DNA from: an uncultured bacterium
Lineage (GTDB): Bacteria; Bacillota; Clostridia; TANB77; CAG-508
Assembly (NCBI GenBank): GCA_905215845.1
Contig: CAJMRU010000064.1
Coordinates: 1 to 6,064, forward strand
DNA length: 6,064 nt
Reading direction: 5' to 3'
Below the pieces are notes generated by a model, which made no database searches, was not told where the DNA came from, and saw only the letters and a list, made by a program, of their open reading frames with translations. The position numbers were made by a program, and so were the translations under genes. Shown piece by piece: positions 1 through 5,901 of the stretch. Numbering within the stretch: position 1 is the stretch's first letter; every line of letters starts with the position of its first letter.

Positions 1-55
1 TTTTCCCCTTAAAATTTTATATAATAAGTATTTCCTCTTTTGGAAAATTTATACA

Positions 56-826
56 CTAATTATTTTTAACTTGTGTACCATTTATATTTATTTTATAGTT
101 TTCTTTGTATATTAAATCTGAAATTCTTACTACCTCGTATCCTTTTTGTTTTATGTTTTTTATTAACATATCTAGGCTATCTGCTGTATGTTTTGTTCCA
201 TTGTGTGTTAAAATTATATCTCCTTCTTTTAGTTTGTCTTTTAATCTTTTCCACATTTCTTCTCCTGTTAGTCCTGTATAGTCTAATGTATCTAAATTCC
301 ATTGTATTGGATATAGTTTTTTATCTTGTGCTGATTTTATTACTGTTGAATTATATTCACCATATGGTGCTCTATATAATGTTGATTTTGTTCCTGTTAT
401 TTGTTCTATTTTTTTGCAACTTTCTTCTATTTCTTTTATATTTTCTTCATAGCTTAGGTTATTTACATGTGGATGTGTATTGCTGTGGCTTCCTATTTCA
501 TGTCCTGCTTCTTTTATTTTATTCACTGCTTCTGGATATTTGTCTATCCAATCTCCTACTATAAAAAATGTTATTTTTATATTGTTTTCTTTTAATACAT
601 TTAAAATTTTATCTATGTCATCTGCATTCCATGCACAATTCATTGTTAATGCAACTTTCTTTTCTTCCGTTTCTACATTATATATAGGTAGTAATTTTTC
701 TTGTTTTGCTGATGTTTCTACTGTGTCTTCTGTTTTTATTGTTCCTGCCATAAAAAATAGTGATAATACTGTTACAAATACTATAAGGTATGCATAGATT
801 TTTTGTTTATCAAATACTAAAAACAT
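56..826 (-). CDS. Membrane-anchored NodB-type polysaccharide deacetylase (PdaB-like), atypical catalytic motif
   Basis: Expected to remove acetyl groups from a surface polysaccharide or peptidoglycan outside the membrane. The 256-aa protein has one hydrophobic N-terminal segment (about residues 11-29, signal anchor or signal peptide with no lipobox cysteine), a short linker and a NodB fold (about 57-240). Visible motifs are the metal-binding H114-S-N-T-H118, R152-A-P-Y-G156, D179-T-L-D182 and the late catalytic L206-T-H208. The usual first motif T-F-D-D reads T61-M-N63-C64, so the catalytic-base Asp is Asn and the metal-ligand Asp is Cys. Two Asp (69, 70) follow shortly after. Length and layout resemble B. 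subtilis PdaB, a sporulation deacetylase. GGAGGG 7 bases before the ATG fixes the start. A terminator upstream separates it from the preceding genes, so it is probably monocistronic. The fold is confident; activity and a sporulation role are inference. Confidence 0.88.
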   Translation of the reverse strand: MFLVFDKQKIYAYLIVFVTVLSLFFMAGTIKTEDTVETSAKQEKLLPIYNVETEEKKVALTMNCAWNADDIDKILNVLKENNIKITFFIVGDWIDKYPEAVNKIKEAGHEIGSHSNTHPHVNNLSYEENIKEIEESCKKIEQITGTKSTLYRAPYGEYNSTVIKSAQDKKLYPIQWNLDTLDYTGLTGEEMWKRLKDKLKEGDIILTHNGTKHTADSLDMLIKNIKQKGYEVVRISDLIYKENYKININGTQVKNN

Positions 827-848
827 ATTAATCCCTCCAGGTAAAAGC

Positions 849-883
849 TATTATCATTTTATGCTTTTTATTTGAAGTTATTA
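849..883 (-). promoter_or_regulatory. Candidate sporulation-type (sigma-E-like) promoter of the deacetylase gene
   Basis: Read on the minus strand, TAATAAC (877-883) is followed after 13 bases by CATAAAAT (856-863). This resembles the sigma-E consensus (KMATATT, 13-15 bases, CATACAHT), with 5 of 7 and 7 of 8 positions matching. A start of transcription near 849 would leave a leader of about 23 bases ending at the GGAGGG site. TTGAAGTT also occurs twice nearby (872-879 and 910-917), 38 bases apart. In such AT-rich DNA a match of this quality can arise by chance, so this is only a candidate. A link to sporulation would suit a PdaB-like product. Confidence 0.25.
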
Positions 884-954
884 CTTTTTTGTTAATATAT
901 CTTTTTAAATTGAAGTTGTTAATATTATATTCTTTAAAATTTTTTATAAAATTC

Positions 955-988
955 AAAAAGAGTTTAGCTTTTTATCTAAACCCTTTAT
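955..988 (-). terminator. Rho-independent terminator of the phosphatase / pyrophosphatase-like unit
   Basis: GTTTAG (962-967) pairs with CTAAAC (976-981) around an 8-base loop. The stem extends past one mismatch by AAAG (957-960) with CTTT (983-986). On the minus strand the downstream arm runs into CTTTTTG, giving a short U-tract. It lies about 70 bases after the stop of the pyrophosphatase-like gene and before the deacetylase gene, where a transcript end is expected. Confidence 0.7.
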
Positions 989-1057
989 TTTATCTCTTAA
1001 TTTGTACACCTTTTATCTACTTTATTATATAATTTTTCTATCTTACTACATTTTAAT

Positions 1058-1399
1058 TTAATATCTTATAATTATACTCTCAAAAAATCTTTCCTGAAAT
1101 TCAGTTACGGCTCTAATTGCATCATCTGAGTATTCTTTTTCTTTTGGCACTACAATAAGCTTATCATCATTGTCGTTAGTTCTATGTATTACTGCTATAC
1201 ATTTCCCTTCAAATTCATCAATAGGTTCAAATATTCCTAACACATAACAGTCAATTTCTTCTCCATCTTCACTTACTGTATTTGGAACATATCCATAATT
1301 AACCGGATATATAAATCCATGTTTTGGATGCTTTGACCCCATTGGTCTATCTATTTTAACTTTAACTAATTTACCAATATATGATTTTGTATTAACCAT
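1058..1399 (-). CDS. Compact family I inorganic pyrophosphatase-like protein
   Basis: Resembles the core of soluble family I pyrophosphatases, which hydrolyse PPi to phosphate in the cytoplasm, but is only 113 aa against about 175 for the E. coli enzyme. The core is clear. Y31-P-V-N-Y-G-Y37 aligns with the E. coli Y-P-C-N-Y-G-Y segment. D45-G-E-E-I-D50 matches the family signature D-x-D-P-x-D except for Glu at the second acidic position. D78-D-K80-L-I-V-V-P aligns with the D102/K104 region. The N-terminal strands carrying E20, K29 and E31 of the E. coli enzyme are largely absent, as is the C-terminal Tyr-Lys pair. GGAG six to seven bases before the ATG supports the start. The gene follows the histidine phosphatase by 30 bases and is probably co-transcribed. 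The substrate may be another phosphoanhydride or phosphoester. Family membership is fairly sure, PPase activity is not. Confidence 0.8.
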   Translation of the reverse strand: MVNTKSYIGKLVKVKIDRPMGSKHPKHGFIYPVNYGYVPNTVSEDGEEIDCYVLGIFEPIDEFEGKCIAVIHRTNDNDDKLIVVPKEKEYSDDAIRAVTEFQERFFESIIIRY

Positions 1400-1429
1400 A
1401 CTTTTCTCCTCTATTTTTAGATTTTATCA

Positions 1430-2056
1430 TTATTTTACTTGTTCTAAATGTACTAATTTATTATTTCTAAAAGTCATTTTTAATAAGCAAGGTGATTTTA
1501 TAAATAATTCTTTTTCGCTGTATTCAAGATTTAATTTCTCATTTACTTTGCAATAACTTAGCAAATAAAATTTAATTGATCCACCATGACTTACAACTGC
1601 TATTCTTTTTCCTTTATATTTTTCAAGTATTTCCTCAATAAATTCATTCATTCTTTTATTTGTATCATTTGCACTTTCTCCATCTCTAGTTTTAAATTTT
1701 GGAAAAGCTAGTTGCTCACGAGATGGATCTCTAGTCTCTTTATCACTCATGAATTTTGCCAAATCTTCTAAATTTCCTGGATTTCTTTCACATAATCTTT
1801 TATCTAAATTATATTGCAAATTATTTTTATTAGCTATATATTTTGCAGTTGCTTTTGCTCTTGTGTAATTACTTGACCAAATAACATCTATGTTCTGTAA
1901 CTCGACATTTTCGCTTAGTTTTCTAGCTTCTTCTTCTCCTTGTACAGATAATATTTCTTTTTCATTAATCATTTGAAAATCTTCATTAGTATTTCTAATT
2001 CCGTTCTCTTCAACAGTTTCAGCATGTCTAATTAGGTAAATTATTGTATCTTTCAT
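1430..2056 (-). CDS. Histidine phosphatase (phosphoglycerate mutase-like) family protein
   Basis: A 208-aa cytoplasmic member of the branch 1 histidine phosphatase superfamily, which forms a phospho-histidine intermediate while removing or moving phosphate on small molecules. The nucleophile motif is I9-R10-H11-A-E-T14. L36-S-V-Q-G-E-E-E-A matches the common L-T-x-x-G-x-x-Q-A segment. S61-S-N-Y-T-R66-A supplies the second phosphate-binding Arg, and L88-C-E90-R91 carries the probable acid. V154-V-S-H157-G-G supplies the second catalytic His. All core residues are present, so an active enzyme is expected. The substrate cannot be read from the sequence: family members act on phosphoglycerate, alpha-ribazole phosphate, fructose bisphosphate and others. 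AGGAG seven bases before the ATG supports the start. The pyrophosphatase-like gene lies 30 bases downstream on the same strand, suggesting a joint role in phosphate-compound clean-up (inference). Confidence 0.9.
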   Translation of the reverse strand: MKDTIIYLIRHAETVEENGIRNTNEDFQMINEKEILSVQGEEEARKLSENVELQNIDVIWSSNYTRAKATAKYIANKNNLQYNLDKRLCERNPGNLEDLAKFMSDKETRDPSREQLAFPKFKTRDGESANDTNKRMNEFIEEILEKYKGKRIAVVSHGGSIKFYLLSYCKVNEKLNLEYSEKELFIKSPCLLKMTFRNNKLVHLEQVK

Positions 2057-2167
2057 CTTTCTTCTCCTATTGTTGTTTTTTATTTTTTGTATTATGCATA
2101 TTTACTAAATTTATATTTTATTTTTTAATAAATTTTAATAAACTTTAATTTGCAATATTATATTTTA
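2057..2167. other. AT-rich spacer between the ATPase and phosphatase genes
   Basis: These 111 bases contain the AGGAG site of the phosphatase gene (2064-2068, minus strand) and a very AT-rich tract with TTTTAATAAA-like repeats around 2124-2142. I see no GC-containing terminator hairpin and no convincing -35/-10 pair. Transcription from the ATPase gene could therefore run on into the phosphatase gene, or the promoter here may be poorly conserved. Confidence 0.5.
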
Positions 2168-3412
2168 CTAATATTCCAAACTATTAGAATCTAAAAGAAA
2201 ATCATATATGCTCATTATTATTATCCCATTTTCATAACGAGATTTTTTTATATTATCTCCTACAATTATTATTTTCTTAAAAAAGTCATTTACATTTAAT
2301 AATGATTTTTGTTCTTGTGCAACCTTTTCAGGTGTTTTCATTTCTAATGCTGATTGAATATAAATTTTGTTGTTTCCTTTATTTGCAACAAAATCAATTT
2401 CTAATTGTTTTTTGCTATTGCCTTCTCTTATTTCAACTGATCCAACATCAACATTGTATCCACGTTTTCTTAATTCTAAATAAATTACATTTTCCATTGT
2501 ATGTGATATTTCTTCACTTTGTCTAAAATCTAAAAATGAATTTCTAATTCCCATATCAGTAAAATAATATTTTTGAGGAGTCTCTATAAATCTTTTTCCT
2601 CTTACATCAAATCGTCTTGCCTTTTCTATAATAAAAGCATTTTGTAAATATCCTAAATAATTATATATTGTTTTGTCAGTCATTGTTGAACTTCTATCTC
2701 TTTCTTTAAACACATTTGATAATTTTAATGGATTAGTTAGTGAACCTATATCAGACGCTATTATTTGTACTAACATTTCTAATTCTTCTCTATTTTGAAC
2801 TTTATTTCTTTCAACAATATCATTAATATATACATTTTCCTTTTGTGTTTTTAAATAATTTGTTTTAGCATTATCTGTTTTAGAAAGTAAAGTTAGAGGT
2901 AATCCCCCATATGTGTAATATTCATTTAAAGCTTTTTCTTCACTTCCTTTATATACAGAAAAAAATTCATCAAAAGATAAAGGATAAACTCTTATTTCAT
3001 CTCCTCTACCTCTAAATTCTGTAACGATGTCTGATGATAAAAATTTTGAATTACTTCCTGTTACATATATTTCTACATTGCTTATATGCATAAATCCTAT
3101 TAAAACTGATTCAAATTCTTTAACTTGTTGTATTTCATCTAATATTAAGTAATATTTTTTATCATCGATAATTAAACTTCTTATATATTGGTCAAGTACA
3201 TCAGGGTCTAAATATTTATTATTTGCTCTCTCATCTAAACTCAATTTTATAATATGATTTTCCTCTACTCCTTGCTGAATAAGATAATCTTTAAAAATTG
3301 GATCTAATAAATAAGATTTCCCACACCTTCTTATTCCAGTAACTATTTTTATAAGTCCATTGTCGATTCTATCTATAAGTTCATTTAAATAAAAATCTCT
3401 TTTTATCTTCAT
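2168..3412 (-). CDS. COG1373-type AAA ATPase with DUF4143 C-terminal region
   Basis: A 414-aa P-loop ATPase of the AAA_14 / DUF4143 group, which is common and often multicopy in gut bacteria and some archaea; its cellular role is not established. Walker A is G26-I-R-R-C-G-K32-S33 and Walker B is Y88-L-I-L-D92-E93. A sensor-like T118-G-S-N121 follows, then F133-R-G-R136 (possible arginine finger) and the family Y168-G-G-L-P. Residues about 225-275 look like a winged helix. The C-terminal part has a PD-(D/E)XK-like core at L337-E-I-D340-F-V, but the usual E-x-K strand reads Y351-I-Q353-S-A355, so nuclease activity is doubtful. GGAGGG six bases before the ATG fixes the start. The gene stands alone behind a duplicated palindromic control region. 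Family assignment is firm. A role as regulator, defence factor or mobile passenger is speculation. Confidence 0.92.
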   Translation of the reverse strand: MKIKRDFYLNELIDRIDNGLIKIVTGIRRCGKSYLLDPIFKDYLIQQGVEENHIIKLSLDERANNKYLDPDVLDQYIRSLIIDDKKYYLILDEIQQVKEFESVLIGFMHISNVEIYVTGSNSKFLSSDIVTEFRGRGDEIRVYPLSFDEFFSVYKGSEEKALNEYYTYGGLPLTLLSKTDNAKTNYLKTQKENVYINDIVERNKVQNREELEMLVQIIASDIGSLTNPLKLSNVFKERDRSSTMTDKTIYNYLGYLQNAFIIEKARRFDVRGKRFIETPQKYYFTDMGIRNSFLDFRQSEEISHTMENVIYLELRKRGYNVDVGSVEIREGNSKKQLEIDFVANKGNNKIYIQSALEMKTPEKVAQEQKSLLNVNDFFKKIIIVGDNIKKSRYENGIIIMSIYDFLLDSNSLEY

Positions 3413-3423
3413 AGTACTCCCTC

Positions 3424-3466
3424 CATTACGAATTTTTTACGTTTGTGTAACTTTTTCGTAATCATT
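3424..3466. repeat. Palindromic repeat copy 1 (operator-like, proximal to the ATPase gene)
   Basis: A 43-base element with nested dyad symmetry. The outer arms are ATTACGAA (3425-3432) and TTCGTAAT (3455-3462). The inner arms are TTACG (3437-3441) and TGTAA (3446-3450), the latter one base off perfect. The TTACG half-sites are 11 bases apart on each side, about one helical turn. The element abuts the ATPase Shine-Dalgarno site (3419-3424) and overlaps the -10 hexamer of the promoter at 3464-3492, so a protein bound here would cover the transcription start. The same sequence could form a hairpin in the 5' leader. Confidence 0.9.
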
Positions 3467-3492
3467 GTATCAAACTCTTTTAATTTAGTCAA
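3464..3492 (-). promoter_or_regulatory. Strong sigma-A-type promoter of the ATPase gene (proximal)
   Basis: On the minus strand TTGACT (3487-3492) is separated by exactly 17 bases from TACAAT (3464-3469). Both hexamers match the vegetative consensus at 5 of 6 positions. Transcription would begin near 3457, inside palindrome copy 1, leaving a leader of about 45 bases. The -35 hexamer lies seven bases below palindrome copy 2, so the promoter is bracketed by the two copies. Confidence 0.7.
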
Positions 3493-3498
3493 TTATTT

Positions 3499-3541
3499 CA
3501 TTACGAATTTTTTACGTTTGCGTAACTTTTTCGTAATCATT
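3499..3541. repeat. Palindromic repeat copy 2 (operator-like, distal)
   Basis: Identical to copy 1 over 43 bases except C3521 for T3446, with a 75-base offset. Here the dyad is complete: TTACG (3501-3505), 6 bases, TTACG (3512-3516), 4 bases, CGTAA (3521-3525), 6 bases, CGTAA (3532-3536). It lies just upstream of the -35 of the proximal promoter and just downstream of a perfect TATAAT (minus strand, 3539-3544). The 75-base spacing is close to seven helical turns, putting the two copies on roughly the same DNA face. Confidence 0.9.
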
Positions 3542-3568
3542 ATATGCATTTTTATATAGCAATATACA
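3539..3568 (-). promoter_or_regulatory. Possible second (distal) promoter of the ATPase gene
   Basis: A perfect TATAAT (3539-3544, minus strand) is placed relative to palindrome copy 2 exactly as TACAAT is to copy 1. A -35 is poor: the best spaced hexamer is TGTATA at 3563-3568 with an 18-base spacer, 3 of 6 matches. This may be a weak tandem promoter or just the duplicated remnant of one. Confidence 0.3.
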
Positions 3569-3621
3569 TCTTTTAAGCAATTTTTCAATAAATTTAGTCA
3601 TTCTTTAATTTTCCAACTAAC

Positions 3622-3660
3622 AAAAAAGAACTACTAATTCTACAATTAGTAATTCTTTTT
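3622..3660 (-). terminator. Rho-independent terminator of topA
   Basis: A long hairpin: TACTAAT (3632-3638) pairs with ATTAGTA (3645-3651) around a 6-base loop, and AAAAAGAA (3623-3630) pairs with TTCTTTTT (3653-3660). The single imperfect pair (3631/3652) is a G-U wobble in the minus-strand RNA but an A-C mismatch in the plus-strand RNA, so the structure is built for minus-strand transcripts. It ends in a run of U and begins about 20 bases after the topA stop. Confidence 0.88.
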
Positions 3661-3679
3661 ATTAGTTCTATCATAAAAC

Positions 3680-5755
3680 TTATGCTTTCTTTTTAGTTGT
3701 TCTCTTTTTTCTAGTAGTTTTCTTTTTCTTACTTTCTGTTTCTTTTTTTATTTCTTCTGCTTCTTCTGGATTCCACTTTTCTCCTTTTTTGGGTTTGTTC
3801 CATGAAATGTAGTCACAAGATTTTGGATTATTTTCACATATATAGTAATTTCTTTTTCTTTTTGTTTTTCTTACTTGTACTGTTGCACCACATTTTGGAC
3901 ATGGTACATCTATTGTTTCTACAATAGGTTTGGCATTTTTACATTCTGGATATCCTGGACAGGCTAAGAATTTTCCATATCTTCCATATTTATATACCAT
4001 CATTCTTCCGCATTTTTCGCATTTTACATCTGAAACTTCATCAACTAGTTCTACATGTTCTAATTCTTTTTCTACTTTTTCTATTTCTTTTTCAAATGGT
4101 CCATAGAATTCTCTTATCATTTTTTTCCATTGTTCATGTCCTTCTGCAATTTCATCAAATTCATTTTCTATTTTTGCTGTGAATTCTACATTTACTACAT
4201 CTGCAAAATTTTCTGTAAGTAGTTTGTTTACTATTTTTCCTAATTCTGTTGGAGTTAATTGTTTTTGATTTTTTTCTATATATCTTCTTTCTAGTATTGT
4301 TGTTATTGTTGGAGAATATGTACTTGGTCTTCCTATTCCTTTTTCTTCTAGGGCTTTTACTAAACTTGCTTCTGTATATCTTGCTGGTGGTTCTGTAAAG
4401 CTTTGTTTTGGATTTATCTTTTTTAGTTTTACTTCTTGTTTTTCTTTTAAGTCTGGTAATGTTCCCTCTTCTTCTTTTTCTTTTCCATCTGTTCCTTCTA
4501 CATATAACGTCATAAATCCTTTGAATTTAATAGTTTGTCCATTTGCTTTAAAATCATAATCATTTGCTTTTATATTTACTGCTATTGTATTATAAACTGC
4601 TGGTTTCATTTGACTTGCAAGAAATCTATTATATACTAATTTATATAATTTATATTGGTCTTTTGTTAAACTGTCTTTTATTTGGTCTGGTGTAATGTCT
4701 ATATATGTTGGTCTTATGGCCTCATGTGCATCTTGTGCATCTTTTTTTGCTTTATAATATCTATTTTCATAATAATTTTCTCCATATATAGATGTTATTT
4801 GTTCTTTTGCAATAGCTCTTGCTTCTTCTGATATTCTTGTTGAGTCTGTTCTCATATATGTTATAAGTCCTACTGTTCCTTTTTCTGGTATTTTTACTCC
4901 TTCATATAGCCCTTGCGCAACGGACATTGTCTTTTTTAATGTAAAACCTAATTTTCTTGAAGCTTCTTGTTGCATTGTACTTGTAGTAAATGGTGGTGCT
5001 GGTGTTCTTTTCTTTTCACCTTTTTTTACTTCATTTACTATATATTTTGCTTTGCTTATATTTTCTAATATTTCGTTTACTTCTTTTTCAGAATGTATTT
5101 CTTGTTTTTTTCCATTTTTACCATAAAAATGTGCTTCAAATTCTTTTTTAGTTTCTTTGTCTTGTAAATTTGCATATATATTCCAGTATTCTTCTGGTAT
5201 AAAGTTTTCTATTTCATTTTCTCTATCAACAATTAATTTTACTGCTACTGATTGTACTCTTCCTGCTGATAGCCCTCTTCTAACTTTTTTCCATAATACT
5301 GGACTCATTTTATAACCTACTATTCTGTCTAAAACTCTTCTTGCTTGTTGTGCATCTACTAGATTAACATCTATATCTCGTGGTTCTTTTATTGCCTTTT
5401 GTACTGCTGTTTTTGTTATTTCGTTAAATGTTACTCTTGTTATTTTTTCTTTGTTTTCATTTAATATAGTTGCTAAATGCCATGCTATTGCTTCTCCCTC
5501 ACGGTCAGGGTCAGTTGCGATATATATTTTCTTTGCATTTTTTGCATCTTTTTTTAGTGATTTTATTAAATCTCCTTTTCCTCTTATATTTATATATTGA
5601 GGTTCAAAGTCATTTTCAATATCTATTCCTATTTTTGATTTTGGTAAGTCTCTAATATGTCCCATTGAAGCAACTACTTTTGTACTTCCTCCTAAAAACT
5701 TTTTTATGGTATTGGCTTTTGCTGGTGATTCTACTATTATTAATTTATCAGCCAT
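3680..5755 (-). CDS. topA: DNA topoisomerase I (type IA), full length
   Basis: Relaxes negative supercoils by cutting one DNA strand through a 5'-phosphotyrosine link; an essential partner of gyrase. At 691 aa it has the usual length for Firmicutes. The Toprim domain (about 4-115) shows I7-V-E9-S-P-A-K and the metal-binding D82-P-D84-R-E86-G. The active-site tyrosine is Y300 in G-L-I-T-Y-M-R-T-D-S-T-R, with R302 beside it. Q-S-V and H-E-A-I-R-P segments of the catalytic core are intact (about 168-170, 344-349). Two C-terminal four-cysteine zinc fingers follow: C579/C582/C599/C605 and C619/C622/C640/C647. The protein ends in a Lys/Arg/Thr-rich tail (about 671-691) likely to bind DNA. AAGGAGGG five bases before the ATG fixes the start. 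It has its own terminator and a candidate promoter upstream. The dprA and trmFO/codY neighbours known from B. subtilis are not seen here. Confidence 0.98.
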   Translation of the reverse strand: MADKLIIVESPAKANTIKKFLGGSTKVVASMGHIRDLPKSKIGIDIENDFEPQYINIRGKGDLIKSLKKDAKNAKKIYIATDPDREGEAIAWHLATILNENKEKITRVTFNEITKTAVQKAIKEPRDIDVNLVDAQQARRVLDRIVGYKMSPVLWKKVRRGLSAGRVQSVAVKLIVDRENEIENFIPEEYWNIYANLQDKETKKEFEAHFYGKNGKKQEIHSEKEVNEILENISKAKYIVNEVKKGEKKRTPAPPFTTSTMQQEASRKLGFTLKKTMSVAQGLYEGVKIPEKGTVGLITYMRTDSTRISEEARAIAKEQITSIYGENYYENRYYKAKKDAQDAHEAIRPTYIDITPDQIKDSLTKDQYKLYKLVYNRFLASQMKPAVYNTIAVNIKANDYDFKANGQTIKFKGFMTLYVEGTDGKEKEEEGTLPDLKEKQEVKLKKINPKQSFTEPPARYTEASLVKALEEKGIGRPSTYSPTITTILERRYIEKNQKQLTPTELGKIVNKLLTENFADVVNVEFTAKIENEFDEIAEGHEQWKKMIREFYGPFEKEIEKVEKELEHVELVDEVSDVKCEKCGRMMVYKYGRYGKFLACPGYPECKNAKPIVETIDVPCPKCGATVQVRKTKRKRNYYICENNPKSCDYISWNKPKKGEKWNPEEAEEIKKETESKKKKTTRKKRTTKKKA

Positions 5756-5819
5756 TATTGCCCTCCTTGTTTGTATTTTTATGTTAAACTATTTTTTATT
5801 TTGTACTTAAATGCCATGA

Positions 5820-5850
5820 TTATTTTGTTTTATAACACAAAACAAAATAA
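5820..5850. repeat. Perfect 12-bp inverted repeat in the topA leader
   Basis: TTATTTTGTTTT (5820-5831) and AAAACAAAATAA (5839-5850) are perfect reverse complements around a 7-base centre. There is no U-tract after either arm, so it is not a normal terminator. It lies 65 bases before the topA start and could be an operator or an mRNA leader hairpin. The core TTATTTTG recurs near 5798 and 5891, the latter as part of ACTTATTTTG (5889-5898), the reverse complement of 5843-5852. The minus-strand centre also reads TGTTATAAA (5829-5837), a possible extended -10. Confidence 0.6.
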
Positions 5851-5872
5851 GTTTCGCTTCTTTCCTTATAGT

Positions 5873-5901
5873 ATTCTAGCTTAAATTTACTTATTTTGCA
5901 A
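5873..5901 (-). promoter_or_regulatory. Candidate sigma-A promoter of topA
   Basis: On the minus strand TTGCAA (5896-5901) is followed after exactly 17 bases by TAGAAT (5873-5878), with 4 of 6 and 5 of 6 matches to the vegetative consensus. Transcription would start near 5866, giving a leader of about 110 bases that contains the inverted repeat at 5820-5850. An alternative start from the extended -10 inside that repeat cannot be excluded. Confidence 0.35.

Noticed and set aside
31..46. Small hairpin TTTCC/GGAAA just after the deacetylase stop, considered as its terminator
   Set aside because: Only five base pairs and no U-tract directly after it on the minus strand; too weak to call.
73..797. 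Plus-strand open frames opposite the deacetylase gene
   Set aside because: They are shadows of the minus-strand gene: Leu/Tyr/Phe-rich translation with no motifs, no ribosome binding site.
2302..2526. Plus-strand 74-codon open frame within the ATPase gene
   Set aside because: Antisense shadow of a well-supported gene with low-complexity hydrophobic translation.
3409..3426. Five-codon leader frame M-E-G-V-L whose TGA overlaps the ATPase ATG
   Set aside because: No Shine-Dalgarno site in front of it; the GGAGGG inside it serves the ATPase. Probably coincidental, though translational coupling cannot be excluded.
3424..3541. The two 43-bp repeats considered as a CRISPR array
   Set aside because: Only two copies with a 32-base gap, internally palindromic over the full length and placed exactly on promoter elements; no cas genes nearby.
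3424..3541. The two repeats considered as terminal or attachment repeats of a mobile element
   Set aside because: They are direct, only 75 bp apart, and enclose no gene; no second copy is seen on the other side of the ATPase gene.
5470..5655. Plus-strand 61-codon open frame within topA
   Set aside because: Antisense to the highly conserved Toprim region; no start signal.
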